Shown piece by piece: positions 40,879 through 49,089 of a stretch of DNA of 64,000 bases; the stretch's first letter is position 1, and the number at the start of each line of letters is the position of its first letter. The stretch is from Bogoriella caseilytica (GTDB lineage: Bacteria; Actinomycetota; Actinomycetes; Actinomycetales; Actinomycetaceae). The stretch covers positions 2,294,001-2,358,000 of the forward strand of contig NZ_RKHK01000001.1 of assembly GCF_003752405.1 (NCBI RefSeq). Reading direction: 5' to 3'. The notes under the pieces were generated by a model that was not told the DNA's origin, did no database searches, and saw only the letters and a list, made by a program, of their open reading frames with translations. The translations under genes were made by a program, and so were the position numbers.

Positions 40879-42021
40879 TCAGCGATCCTCGAGCCGTTCG
40901 CCGAGGTGGAGTTGCTCGGTCTCTTCCGCTGGGCCGGCGATGCGGTGCGGGGCGGTGCCCTCCAGGTCAGTGGCCTGGTCGGCTTCGTGGTCCTCGTCGG
41001 GATCCGCGTGCTCGACGCGATCGTCGTCGGAGTCCGTGTCACCGGCCGGTTCATCCTCCTCGGGAGCGACCTCCCAGTGCACGGCCGGCTCGCTGCGGCC
41101 GATCTCCGGAGCGTCGGCCACGTCCTCTTCCAGCGTGCGCAGCATGGCCGTGGCGTCGTCCACGATCGTGGCGTCCTCGGTGCGCACGCCGTGCAGCAAC
41201 CAACGCGCCAGGGCGAGTTCGGAGGCGAGCAGCGCACGGTCCATCAGGGCTGGATCCTCGGCGCCGCTGCGCGCGGCCGCATAGGCCTCAGCGATGATCG
41301 GCAGGGCGTCCTCCGGGGCGGAGGCTTGCAACCAGGCCAGGTCCTCCGCCGGATCGCTGGCATGTGCGGCCGAGAAGGAGTGGATGGCGCTCACTTCGCC
41401 GTCGTGGACCAGCACGTGTTCGGGAGCGAGATCGCCATGGACCACCACCGGTTCGAAGGTCCACAGCCGCAGGTCCTCCAGCGCCCGTTCCCAACGGTTG
41501 ATCAACGCCGCGGGCACGTGCCCAGTGCGTGAGGCCTCATCCACCTCGGCCAGACGGCGTTTGCGGAAGGCCTCGGCGTCGTAGACGGGCAGGCCGAGCT
41601 CGGCCACCAGAGCGATGTCGAGCTCATGGATCGCGGCGATGGCGCGGGCAAGATCCACGGCCAGGGGGCCGCCGTCCAGTTCATCGAGCAGCACCTCGCG
41701 GCCCACGAGCGCGCGGTGGACCATGGCGCGCCCGCCCTCAGGCAGCTGGGCGAAACCGGCCGGTTGCGGCACCGCGAACGGCAGCCGCCCGGAGGAGACC
41801 TCCTCAGCCAGGCGGACCAGCAACGCGGCCTCGGCCTCCAGCGCGGCACCGGCAGCATCGGTCAGCGGAGCGCGCACCACCCAGGCGCGGCCATTGCCGT
41901 CTAGTACTCCGGTGCTCTGGAACTCGCTCGTGGTCAGCTGGGGCGGGCGCGTGGCCACCACGTCCAGGCCGGGCACTGCTGAGGTGGCGAGGGCGGCGAG
42001 AGCGAGCATCGAACGTGGCAC
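40879..42021 (-). CDS. Aminoglycoside phosphotransferase-fold kinase with acidic C-terminal tail
   Basis: 380 residues from a GTG whose TACCGT box lies 6 bases upstream (an ATG at 42009 would be 4 codons shorter). The APH/choline-kinase fold shows the catalytic loop VVVHGDLAPEHVLV and a replaced metal motif (AIHSFSAAHASDPAEDLAW, where IDW is usual), so the metal-binding aspartate position is atypical. The last 70 residues are Asp/Glu-rich and disordered. This gene type is a regular neighbour of adnAB in actinobacteria. Substrate unknown; a resistance role should not be assumed. Confidence 0.85.
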   Translation of the reverse strand: MPRSMLALAALATSAVPGLDVVATRPPQLTTSEFQSTGVLDGNGRAWVVRAPLTDAAGAALEAEAALLVRLAEEVSSGRLPFAVPQPAGFAQLPEGGRAMVHRALVGREVLLDELDGGPLAVDLARAIAAIHELDIALVAELGLPVYDAEAFRKRRLAEVDEASRTGHVPAALINRWERALEDLRLWTFEPVVVHGDLAPEHVLVHDGEVSAIHSFSAAHASDPAEDLAWLQASAPEDALPIIAEAYAAARSGAEDPALMDRALLASELALARWLLHGVRTEDATIVDDATAMLRTLEEDVADAPEIGRSEPAVHWEVAPEEDEPAGDTDSDDDRVEHADPDEDHEADQATDLEGTAPHRIAGPAEETEQLHLGERLEDR

Positions 42022-42027
42022 AGGGTC

Positions 42028-42033
42028 ACGGTA
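42028..42033 (-). promoter_or_regulatory. Probable leaderless -10 box of the phosphotransferase gene
   Basis: Minus-strand TACCGT followed by 6 bases and the GTG at 42021, which settles the start codon. Confidence 0.5.
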
Positions 42034-42089
42034 GGCCTGAGTGCCCCGCGCTGCCCGGTGCACGCGCCGAGGGGAGGGCGAGGCCCGGT

Positions 42090-42725
42090 TCAGCGGCGGC
42101 GGATCAGCACCACGACGTCGTCCAGAGTCGCGCGCTCGCCCTGTGGTCCGGTGGCCTGGCGCGGCCGGGTCTCGGCCAGCTCGATCTCCCACTGGCCGGG
42201 CTCGAGCTCGAGCTGGTCGATCTCCTCCTGTGGATTGAGGAAGTGGTGGTCGTGATGCGGCTTCTCGGCCCAGGGCGGGAAATCGGCGTGGGAGGTGACG
42301 AGGAGATGACCTCCGGGTGCGACGAGCGCACTGGCGCGCCGCAGGATCTCGACGCGCGCGAGTTCCACGGGGGAGTGGAAATAGCTCGCGGAAACCAGGT
42401 CGTAGACGCCGGAGGGGAGCTGGGAGAGGTCGGAGACGAGGTAGTGCGCGCCTCCCGCGGCCGCGTGGGCTGCCGCCGCTCGTGCGCGCGCGATGGCGGT
42501 GGCAGAGATGTCCATCCCGGTGGCGTTCCACCCCTGCTGTGCCAGCCAGATCGCGTCCGCCCCTTCCCCGCACCCCAGGTCCAGCGCCCGGCCCGGCGGG
42601 AGAGGAGCGGCCACGTCAGCCAGCACCTGATTGACCCGGCCGGACCAGACCCGCGGAGCGTTCGAGTACCTCGACTCCCAGAAGCTGGCGGGCGATTCGG
42701 CCGGCGAGGCGTGCAGATCATCCAT
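42090..42725 (-). CDS. Class I SAM-dependent methyltransferase
   Basis: 211 residues from the ATG at 42725, with CACGAT 6 bases upstream. SAM-binding motif I is ALDLGCGEGADAIWLA, motif II GMDISATAI, and YLVSDLSQLP and VYDLVSASYFHSP follow. It resembles the TehB/thiopurine-methyltransferase-like group (start FWESRYSNAPRVWSGRVN). A histidine-rich stretch (EKPHHDHHFL) near residue 155 is unusual. Acceptor unknown. Divergent from the Tad operon. Confidence 0.87.
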   Translation of the reverse strand: MDDLHASPAESPASFWESRYSNAPRVWSGRVNQVLADVAAPLPPGRALDLGCGEGADAIWLAQQGWNATGMDISATAIARARAAAAHAAAGGAHYLVSDLSQLPSGVYDLVSASYFHSPVELARVEILRRASALVAPGGHLLVTSHADFPPWAEKPHHDHHFLNPQEEIDQLELEPGQWEIELAETRPRQATGPQGERATLDDVVVLIRRR

Positions 42726-42911
42726 GCGCTCATCGTGCACCGGGCATCCCGATTCTGGTTGCGGTTTTGCCGGTTCGGCAAAGATCGATGATTCGATCAG
42801 CCAGCCGTTGTCCACAGATGCGCCCGAGCCCTTGGCCGGAAACGAGGCCTTCCACTACATTTCTGCCACATCGTGGTCGGGGGATCGCGATCTGCACGGG
42901 GGGAGTGCCGG

Positions 42912-44150
42912 ATGGATGACGGCGTCGCGCTACTGGAGAGCGAAGTGCGCGAGCTCGTGCGCCGGCGTGGAGTGGATCCGGCTCGTGATGCTGAGGGCAT
43001 GCAGGTCCTCGTTGCCGCTGCGTTGGCTGACTATGACGATCGTTCGCTTGCCGGACTGGTGCCCCCGCTGGTGGATCCCGAGGCCGCGATCAAGGACGTC
43101 ATGGACGCCGTCGCCGGTCTGGGCCCGCTCCAGCGCTATCTCGAGGACGACGAGATCGAGGAGATCTGGATCAATGAGCCGGGGAAGGTGTTTGTCGCGC
43201 GGCGTGGCCGCCCCGAACTGACCACCACCATCCTCGATGACCGGCAGGTGCGTGAGCTGGTCGAGCGCATGCTGCGGACCTCTGGTCGCCGGCTCGACCT
43301 GTCCACTCCCTTCGTGGATGCCACCTTGAGCGGCGGGGAGCGTGTCCACGTTGTCATCCCGGACATCACGACCGGATGGGCGGTCAACATCCGTAAGTTC
43401 GTCGCTCGAGCCCGCAGCCTTCCCGACATGGTCACGCTCGGGTCGCTCACACCGCAGGCTGCCGACTTCCTGCACGCGGCTGTCGTATCGGGCTTGAACG
43501 TGCTGGTCTCCGGCGCTACCCAAGCAGGCAAGACCACGATGATCCGCGCGCTCGCCGGTTCGATACCGGCCACCGAGCGCATCATCAGCTGCGAAGAGGT
43601 CTTCGAACTCAACCTCCCAGCACGCGACACCGTCGCGTTGCAGACTCGACAGGCGAACCTGGAGGGGGCGGGCGAGGTCCCGTTGCGCCGCTTGGTCAAG
43701 GAGGCGCTGCGCATGCGCCCCGACCGCCTGATCATCGGTGAGGTTCGCGAGGCTGAAGCCTTCGACATGTTGATCGCCTTGAACTCCGGCCTCCCCGGGA
43801 TGTGCACCCTGCATGCCAACTCGGCCCGCGAAGCGGTGACCAAGCTATGCACGCTGCCGCTGCTCGCGGGTGAGAACGTGACCGCGTCCTTTGTCGTGCC
43901 CACTGTTGCCTCGGCGATTGATCTCGTCGTCCACCTCGACCTCGAGCGTGATGGCCGCCGCTCGGTGCGCGAGATCGTGGCGGTCACCGGTCGTGTCGAG
44001 GGGGCCGTGGTTGAGACCGCCGAGATCTTCCACCACCGTGAGGGTGCGCTGCAGCGCGCTGATGGGTATCCGCCCAAGGGCGAGGCTTTTCGTCGCGCGG
44101 GCTTCGAGTTGTCCAGCCTGCTCCATCCGGAGGTCGCCGCATGGGGGTAG
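42912..44150 (+). CDS. Tad/Flp pilus assembly ATPase (CpaF/TadA)
   Basis: 412 residues. The GspE-type secretion ATPase has Walker A GATQAGKTTMIRA (K207), the Asp box, Walker B LIIGEVREAEAFDML and the histidine box GMCTLHANSA. It powers Flp pilus assembly or a related secretion machine at the membrane. The ATG at 42912 follows GGGGGGAG; a GTG at 42873 is also in frame. tadB overlaps its 3' end by 10 bases. The CpaE/TadZ (Ssd) gene that usually precedes it in actinobacteria is absent here. Confidence 0.93.
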   Translation: MDDGVALLESEVRELVRRRGVDPARDAEGMQVLVAAALADYDDRSLAGLVPPLVDPEAAIKDVMDAVAGLGPLQRYLEDDEIEEIWINEPGKVFVARRGRPELTTTILDDRQVRELVERMLRTSGRRLDLSTPFVDATLSGGERVHVVIPDITTGWAVNIRKFVARARSLPDMVTLGSLTPQAADFLHAAVVSGLNVLVSGATQAGKTTMIRALAGSIPATERIISCEEVFELNLPARDTVALQTRQANLEGAGEVPLRRLVKEALRMRPDRLIIGEVREAEAFDMLIALNSGLPGMCTLHANSAREAVTKLCTLPLLAGENVTASFVVPTVASAIDLVVHLDLERDGRRSVREIVAVTGRVEGAVVETAEIFHHREGALQRADGYPPKGEAFRRAGFELSSLLHPEVAAWG

Positions 44151-45001
44151 TAGCGGGGCTAGTCCTGGGCGCCGGCCTCCTGAGCATCTGGTTCTCGTTC
44201 TTCGAACCGGGTCCGCCCCGGCGTCGGGTGCGGGCTGGTTGGATCGAGCGGACGCAGGACCTCTTGGTTCATGCGGGAGCTCCCACGGTGACGCCGATGG
44301 GTCTGGTTCTTGCCAGCATGGGCGTCGGCTTGGCCGCCGGGGTCGTGACTCTCGCCGTCACCGGAATCTCTACTGTCGCACTGTGCTTCACCATCATCGC
44401 GACGGGAGCGCCGTTGGTCCTGGTCCGGGCTCGCGCCCGCAAGCGACGCATGCGACTCCGCGCCGTCTGGCCGGACGTCATCGATGACATCGTCTCGGCC
44501 ATCCGTGCGGGCCTGTCGTTGCCGGAGGCCTTGATCGCCATCGGGGAACGCGGCCCCGAGGAAGTGCGCGGCGAGTTCCAGCGCTTCACCGAGGACTACC
44601 GAGCAACCGGCCGCTTCGTGGAATCTCTCGATGCGCTCAAGGGTCGGTTGGCCGATCCCGTCGCTGACCGGATTTGCGAAGCCTTACGCCTGGCCCGGGA
44701 GGTCGGCGGTACGGATCTCGGAGTGCTGCTGCGCACGCTGGCGCGCATGCTCCGTGAGGACCTTCGCACTCGGGGCGAGGTCGAAGCCCGCCAATCCTGG
44801 ACCGTTGCCGGAGCGCGCCTGGCTGTTGCCGCGCCCTGGGCGGTGCTGCTGCTGGTCTCGATGCGTTCCGACGGCGCGAGCGCATATGGCAGTGCCCGGG
44901 GATTGATGGTTCTCGCCGGTGGTGGGCTGAGCTGCCTGCTCGCCTACGCGCTCATGGTGCGACTGGGCCGGCTGCCGGAGGAAGGGCGGATCTTGCGATG
45001 A
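44141..45001 (+). CDS. tadB: Tad pilus inner-membrane platform protein TadB
   Basis: 286 residues. One or two N-terminal membrane helices, a cytoplasmic T2SSF domain (DIVSAIRAGLSLPEALIAIG and FCEALRLAREVGG-like region) and two C-terminal helices. It forms the platform that couples the ATPase to pilin extrusion. Overlaps cpaF by 10 bases and tadC as ATGA. Confidence 0.88.
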   Translation: MGVVAGLVLGAGLLSIWFSFFEPGPPRRRVRAGWIERTQDLLVHAGAPTVTPMGLVLASMGVGLAAGVVTLAVTGISTVALCFTIIATGAPLVLVRARARKRRMRLRAVWPDVIDDIVSAIRAGLSLPEALIAIGERGPEEVRGEFQRFTEDYRATGRFVESLDALKGRLADPVADRICEALRLAREVGGTDLGVLLRTLARMLREDLRTRGEVEARQSWTVAGARLAVAAPWAVLLLVSMRSDGASAYGSARGLMVLAGGGLSCLLAYALMVRLGRLPEEGRILR

Positions 45002-45927
45002 ACCTCGCCGCAGGCGTCACCGCCGGTCTGCTACTGGGCACAGGCCTGTGCCTCATCCTGCATCTGTTGGCCCACCGTCGGCCGAGCCTGGTGGACCGGG
45101 TCGCCCCGTATGTGCGAGAACGCCCCCGCACCTCCCGACTGCTGACCGAACGCGCCGCGCACACTCCCTTCCCCACAGTGGAGCGACTGCTCGTTCCGGT
45201 TGCCCGTGACGCCGCGGGTGTCCTGGAGCGGCTCGGGTCCACCTCTGCGAGCGTACGTCGTAGGCTGCAGCTGCTCGGTTCGCCGATGAGCGTGGAGCAG
45301 TTCCGCATCGAGCAGCTCATGTGGGCCGTGCTCGGCTTGGCCATTGGCCTCGTGTTGACCGTCGTCCTCGGGTCGGTGCGCTCACTCGCGCTCGTGCCGG
45401 CGATCGCGCTCGTCCTACTCTTTGGCGCTGCCGGAGCTCTCGCCCGCGATTGGCGGCTAGGGGAGCAGGCGCGAAGCCGCCAGAGCCGCATGGCCACCGA
45501 ACTGCCCGACGTCGCCGAACTGCTCTCACTGGCCGTGGCTGCGGGCGAAGGACCGATCGGCGCACTCGAGCGCGTCTCCCGCACCGCGCGAGGCGAACTC
45601 ACAGCGGATGTGCGCGCCGCGCTGGCTGATGCTCGCTCCGGTATTCCCTTGTCCGAAGCACTGGAGCGGATGGCCGCCCGCACCGATGAGCCCTCTGTGG
45701 CGCGGTTCGCCGAGGGAGTGTCCACCGCCTTGGAGCGAGGCACCCCGCTCGCCGACGTGCTGCGTGCTCAGGCTCAGGATGCGCGAGATGCCGGCCGTCG
45801 GGCCTTGCTCGAATCCGGGGGACGCAAGGAGGTCACCATGATGATCCCGATCGTCTTCCTCGTCCTGCCCACCACGATCGTCTTCGCTCTCTTCCCCGGC
45901 CTCGCAGTGCTGGAGCTCGGCCTATGA
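44998..45927 (+). CDS. tadC: Tad pilus inner-membrane platform protein TadC
   Basis: 309 residues. Helices at about 5-22, 105-125, 127-145 and 285-305 flank a T2SSF domain (LPDVAELLSLAVAAGEGPIGAL, IPLSEALERMAAR). The end ESGGRKEVTMMIPIVFLVLPTTIVFALFPGL is typical of TadC. Partner of TadB in the assembly platform. The pilin gene follows after 90 bases with its own ribosome-binding site, which suggests extra pilin translation or a separate promoter. Confidence 0.9.
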   Translation: MNLAAGVTAGLLLGTGLCLILHLLAHRRPSLVDRVAPYVRERPRTSRLLTERAAHTPFPTVERLLVPVARDAAGVLERLGSTSASVRRRLQLLGSPMSVEQFRIEQLMWAVLGLAIGLVLTVVLGSVRSLALVPAIALVLLFGAAGALARDWRLGEQARSRQSRMATELPDVAELLSLAVAAGEGPIGALERVSRTARGELTADVRAALADARSGIPLSEALERMAARTDEPSVARFAEGVSTALERGTPLADVLRAQAQDARDAGRRALLESGGRKEVTMMIPIVFLVLPTTIVFALFPGLAVLELGL

Positions 45928-46017
45928 ACCCTCCCGCAGCAGCACGCCTCTGTGGGTGCACCCCTCTCGCTCCGTCCGCGCTCGACCACCCCGCCACCGC
46001 AAGAAAGGGAAAGCTCC

Positions 46018-46227
46018 ATGCTTCGACTCGTCCTGCTTCTGATGAACACCCTGAGCACGCTCGCTGCGATAACTCGAGAACGATCGAGGGACGAGCGTGG
46101 CGACGTCCCCGGCTGGGTGCTGATCACCCTGATGTCCGCCGGACTGGTGGCCGTGCTCTGGGTCCTCGCGGAGGGGGCCCTGACCGATCTGTTCTCCAGT
46201 GCCATGGAGACCGTGCTTTCCCGGTGA
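46018..46227 (+). CDS. Small Flp-type pilin-like protein (DUF4244-like)
   Basis: 69 residues. The ATG follows AAAGGGA. A basic region with DERGDVPGW is followed by one hydrophobic helix (VLITLMSAGLVAVLWVLAEG) and a short amphipathic tail. This GDVPGW form replaces the usual Flp pilin GxxTAEYA motif and is common in actinobacterial Tad loci. Processing after the glycine before DVPGW is likely by analogy. It is the probable major subunit. The next gene overlaps as GTGA. Confidence 0.75.
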   Translation: MLRLVLLLMNTLSTLAAITRERSRDERGDVPGWVLITLMSAGLVAVLWVLAEGALTDLFSSAMETVLSR

Positions 46228-46616
46228 CGGGCGCTCGTACGGACGGTGAGCGGGGCTCGGCGGTCGCAGAGTTCACCCTCGTTGCCGGGCTGCTCGTGCT
46301 GGTGGCTCTGACCGTCATGCAGCTTGCTCTGGCCCTGCACGTACGCAATGTGCTCACCGATGCCGCAGCTGAGGGGGCTCGCCATGCCGCGCTCGAAGGG
46401 GCCGCGGAGGACGCGGGCACTCAACGCACCCGCGATCTCATCACGGCGACACTGACCGTCAGCTACGCGGAGAACATCCGGACGTCGACCATCATCAGCG
46501 AGGGCGTCGAACTGCGCCGCGTGGAGGTCAGCGCCCCGCTGCCTCTCGTGGGACTCGTCGGCCCGGCCGGCGTGCTGGAGGTGCGCGGTCACGCGGTCGT
46601 GGAAGGGACGACATGA
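46224..46616 (+). CDS. TadE-like minor pilin
   Basis: 130 residues from a GTG overlapping the pilin stop (GTGA). The prepilin-like start DGERGSAVAEFTLVAGLLVLVAL has the glycine, the glutamate at +5 and a hydrophobic helix of TadE pseudopilins, followed by MQLALALHVRNVLTDAAAEGARHAA and a small beta-rich domain. Probably a minor subunit of the Flp pilus. Overlaps the next gene as ATGA. Confidence 0.8.
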   Translation: MTGARTDGERGSAVAEFTLVAGLLVLVALTVMQLALALHVRNVLTDAAAEGARHAALEGAAEDAGTQRTRDLITATLTVSYAENIRTSTIISEGVELRRVEVSAPLPLVGLVGPAGVLEVRGHAVVEGTT

Positions 46617-47131
46617 CCGAAAGGATGGGTGTGTCTCACCGGCAGATCGGCGCGCGCGGCGCGTTTCGCCACCCGACTGATCCTCAGGGCGGCACGCGCA
46701 CCACCCATGGCGAGCAGGGCGGCGCACTGGTCGAGTTCCTGGGCGGCATGGTCGTGCTTCTTGTCCCGCTGGTGTATCTGGTGCTCACGCTCAGTCAGGT
46801 GCAGGCGGCGGCCTTCGCCGCTGAAGGGGCCGCTCGCGAAGCCGGCCGCCATCTCGCCACGGCGCCCAGCATGGAGCAAGGACTACGCTCGGCGCAGATC
46901 GCCGTCGTGACAGCCTTCGCCGATCATGGTTTAGTCGTCGACGCCTCCCACGCACTTGACGTGCACTGCCTGGCAGACCCCTGCTTGGAGCCAGGGGCGC
47001 ATCTGGGTATCGACGTCGGCATTGAGGTGCCGCTGCCCGTGCCTGACTTCCTGAGCGGAGCAGTGCCGGTAGCGGTGCCCGTCAACGCCAGCCATGTCGT
47101 CGCGGTACCTGAGCTGCGCGGTGCCCGATGA
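46613..47131 (+). CDS. TadE/TadG-like pilus-associated protein
   Basis: 172 residues. After a 34-residue leader, GEQGGALVEFLGGMVVLLVPLVYLVLTLSQVQ gives another prepilin-like cleavage site with glutamate and a membrane helix. The remainder carries two cysteines (HCLADPC) that could form a disulfide outside the cell. Functions by position as a minor pilin; no further domain recognised. Overlaps the next gene as ATGA. Confidence 0.75.
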   Translation: MTERMGVSHRQIGARGAFRHPTDPQGGTRTTHGEQGGALVEFLGGMVVLLVPLVYLVLTLSQVQAAAFAAEGAAREAGRHLATAPSMEQGLRSAQIAVVTAFADHGLVVDASHALDVHCLADPCLEPGAHLGIDVGIEVPLPVPDFLSGAVPVAVPVNASHVVAVPELRGAR

Positions 47132-47592
47132 ATGCCCGCCGCTCCCGGCGGCCGGGCTCGGGCGAGGACGGCGGGATCCTGGTCCTCACCATGGGACTCA
47201 TGGCGATCGCCGCCGGTCTGATTCTGGTGGTCGCTTCCGTCTCGGCACTACATATCGAACACAAACGGCTTCTGGCCCTGGCTGACAGTGCCGCTGTTGC
47301 GGCCGCCGACGCGCTCGATGAGTCCTACTTCGAGGTGCGCGGTGCCGAGCTGCCCCTGTCCGATGCGAGTGTGCTCGCCGCCGTGGAAGAGCACCTCGCC
47401 GCGCAACCGCCGGCCCTGCTCGAGCGCTTCGACCACCTGACCATCGTCAGCCCCACGGGGAGCCCGGACGGCTCCAGCGCCCAGGTGAGCCTGGGCGCGG
47501 TCACCTCGCCGGCCTTTCTCCCCTTCGGCCTGGTCCCGGGGCGTGAGGGCTTCGCCCTCGAGGTCACTGCCACCGCGCGCGCCGCCCCGTGA
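47128..47592 (+). CDS. TadG-like (Rv3654c-type) pilus-associated protein
   Basis: 154 residues. EDGGILVLTMGLMAIAAGLILVVASVSAL forms a single N-terminal helix with the TadG-like start, followed by HKRLLALADSAAVAAADALDES, the signature of Flp-associated TadG N-terminal regions, and a compact Ala-rich domain. The last gene of the Tad operon; no prepilin peptidase gene is present in the window. Confidence 0.78.
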   Translation: MNARRSRRPGSGEDGGILVLTMGLMAIAAGLILVVASVSALHIEHKRLLALADSAAVAAADALDESYFEVRGAELPLSDASVLAAVEEHLAAQPPALLERFDHLTIVSPTGSPDGSSAQVSLGAVTSPAFLPFGLVPGREGFALEVTATARAAP

Positions 47593-47616
47593 GGTGAGCG
47601 GCCGATCCCGGCCCGA

Positions 47617-48486
47617 TCAGCCCGCGCGCACCCGCACACTCACCGCATTGGCCCACGGGTCCTCGAAACTCACCGCCCGGCCGTCGTCGCGCACCGGCAC
47701 GCGGTAGTGCTCCAGCCGCTCGGCCAGCGCTCCGGCGTCGTCGTCGCTGGGCACCTCGATATCGACGCGGCCCAGGCCCAGTGTCTGGGCCCGCGGGCCC
47801 GCCCCGCGGCTGCGCCAGACGTTCATCGCCATGTGGTGGTGGTAACCGCCGGCACTGACGAACACGGCTTGGTCGCCCAGCGCGAGGGTGACGTCGAAGC
47901 CCAGCTTCGTGGCATAGAAGTCACGCGCCGTGGTCACATCGCCCACCGAGAGATGAATGTGGCCCACACGCGCATCTCCCGTTCCTGGCTGCGCTCCCTG
48001 ATCCCAATGCTGGCGCAGGAACTCGTGGGGGTCGAGGAAGAGTGTGCCCATCTCTAGCTGACCGTGCGTCCAGCTCCATTGTGTGCGGTCGCGGTCCCAG
48101 TACAACTCCACGCCGTTGCCCTCGGGGTCATCGAAGTAGAAGGCTTTGCTGACCAGGTGGTCGGCGGAACCGGTGAAGGATCCCGGGCGCAGTTGCGCCA
48201 CGGAAGCCACCGCGGCAGCCAGGTCGGCCTCCGTGTCGAAGACAATCGCGTTGTGGAACAGGCCTGCGTCACTGGGCGAGGCATGCCGCAGGCTCGGAGT
48301 GTTAACGAGCACCACCACCGGGCGGCCGGGCCGTCCGAGGGTCACCACCGGTCCGCGCTGCTCCAACACGGTCAGTCCCACCCCGTCGCGGTAGTAGGCG
48401 GTCATGCCGTCCAGGTCCGCGACGTTGAGCGTGACCGCGCCCATCGTGGTGCTGGCGGCGAGTGTCGTGCTCATGGGTATGTTCAT
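47617..48486 (-). CDS. Two-domain VOC protein, ring-cleaving dioxygenase type (CatE/MhqA-like)
   Basis: 289 residues with two vicinal-oxygen-chelate domains: residues 15-130 (MGAVTLNVADLDGMTAYYRD) and 160-285 (VGHIHLSVGDVTTARDFYATKLGF). Histidines in VGHIHLSV and GGYHHHMAMN and a C-terminal glutamate are candidate Fe(II) ligands. Family members open catechols or hydroquinones or act as glyoxalase-like enzymes. The ATG at 48486 follows AGAGGA closely; ATG 48474 is the alternative. It ends the marR transcript, 12 bases after the regulator gene, which suggests that the regulator responds to its aromatic substrate. Confidence 0.85.
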   Translation of the reverse strand: MNIPMSTTLAASTTMGAVTLNVADLDGMTAYYRDGVGLTVLEQRGPVVTLGRPGRPVVVLVNTPSLRHASPSDAGLFHNAIVFDTEADLAAAVASVAQLRPGSFTGSADHLVSKAFYFDDPEGNGVELYWDRDRTQWSWTHGQLEMGTLFLDPHEFLRQHWDQGAQPGTGDARVGHIHLSVGDVTTARDFYATKLGFDVTLALGDQAVFVSAGGYHHHMAMNVWRSRGAGPRAQTLGLGRVDIEVPSDDDAGALAERLEHYRVPVRDDGRAVSFEDPWANAVSVRVRAG

Positions 48487-48498
48487 CGTCCTCTGGGT

Positions 48499-48993
48499 TC
48501 AGGTGTTTCGCTGCGGACGCTCGGCGGCCTGCTCGTTCAGATGCGCCCGCATCGCTGCGGCGGCCTCGCCCAGGCTGGCGAGCTGCTGGGGGGTGAAAGC
48601 GTCGAGGAACAGCTCCTTGACCGCCTCCAGGTGGGGGCGGGTGCTGGCGTGGAAGGCCCGGGAGCCCTCCTCGGTGAGCACCACCCGCGAGCCGCGGGCG
48701 TCCTCTGCGCAGGCCTCCCGGCGCACTAGCCCGCGCTTCTCCATCCGGCCGAGCTGGCCGGAGAGGCGGCTGCGCTCCCACTCGATGTGCGCCGCGAGCT
48801 CCGACGAGCGCAGCGCACCCCCCTCGGTCTCGGCGAGTGCGAGGAGCACCTTGTAGTCCCCGCTCGAGAGCTGCGAGCTCTGCTGCAGCCGCGTCTCGAT
48901 GCGTGCGCGCACGGCCTCGAAGGCCTCCAGGTGTGCCCGCCAGACCGCGAGTTCCTCGCTGGTGGGGAGCTGCCGACGTCGGGTTGTTCCCAT
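48499..48993 (-). CDS. MarR-family transcriptional regulator
   Basis: 164 residues. Winged-helix DNA-binding core: LQQSSQLSSGDYKVLLAL, the recognition helices SSELAAHIEWERSRLSGQLGRME and the wing RREACAEDARGSRVVLTEEG. The cysteine C108-equivalent in REACAEDARGS sits at the base of the wing and could be redox- or electrophile-sensitive, though this is inference. The ATG at 48993 has GGAGG 4 bases upstream. It is divergent from the oxidoreductase operon, and a pair of inverted repeats lies between them. Confidence 0.92.
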   Translation of the reverse strand: MGTTRRRQLPTSEELAVWRAHLEAFEAVRARIETRLQQSSQLSSGDYKVLLALAETEGGALRSSELAAHIEWERSRLSGQLGRMEKRGLVRREACAEDARGSRVVLTEEGSRAFHASTRPHLEAVKELFLDAFTPQQLASLGEAAAAMRAHLNEQAAERPQRNT

Positions 48994-49009
48994 CACGCCT
49001 CCATGGTAG

Positions 49010-49059
49010 TTGACATGTGAACCATATGGCGGGATGATTCACGTGTCAATCACATGACA
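49010..49059. promoter_or_regulatory. MarR operator with overlapping promoter of the oxidoreductase operon
   Basis: TTGACATGTGAA (49010-49021) and TTCACGTGTCAA (49038-49049) form a near-perfect inverted repeat, one mismatch in 12, and each is itself close to a palindrome. A third half-site TGACA lies at 49055-49059. TTGACA at 49010 with GATGAT at 49033-49038 (17-base spacer) makes a plausible forward promoter inside the sites, so bound regulator would block it. Confidence 0.75.
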
Positions 49060-49089
49060 CCGGTGTTATCGAAGGCGGGAGCAACGCAC

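Noticed and set aside
40879-42021. Antibiotic-resistance kinase interpretation of the phosphotransferase
   Set aside because: The metal motif is altered, the gene neighbours adnAB as in many non-resistant actinobacteria, and no resistance subfamily motif is visible.
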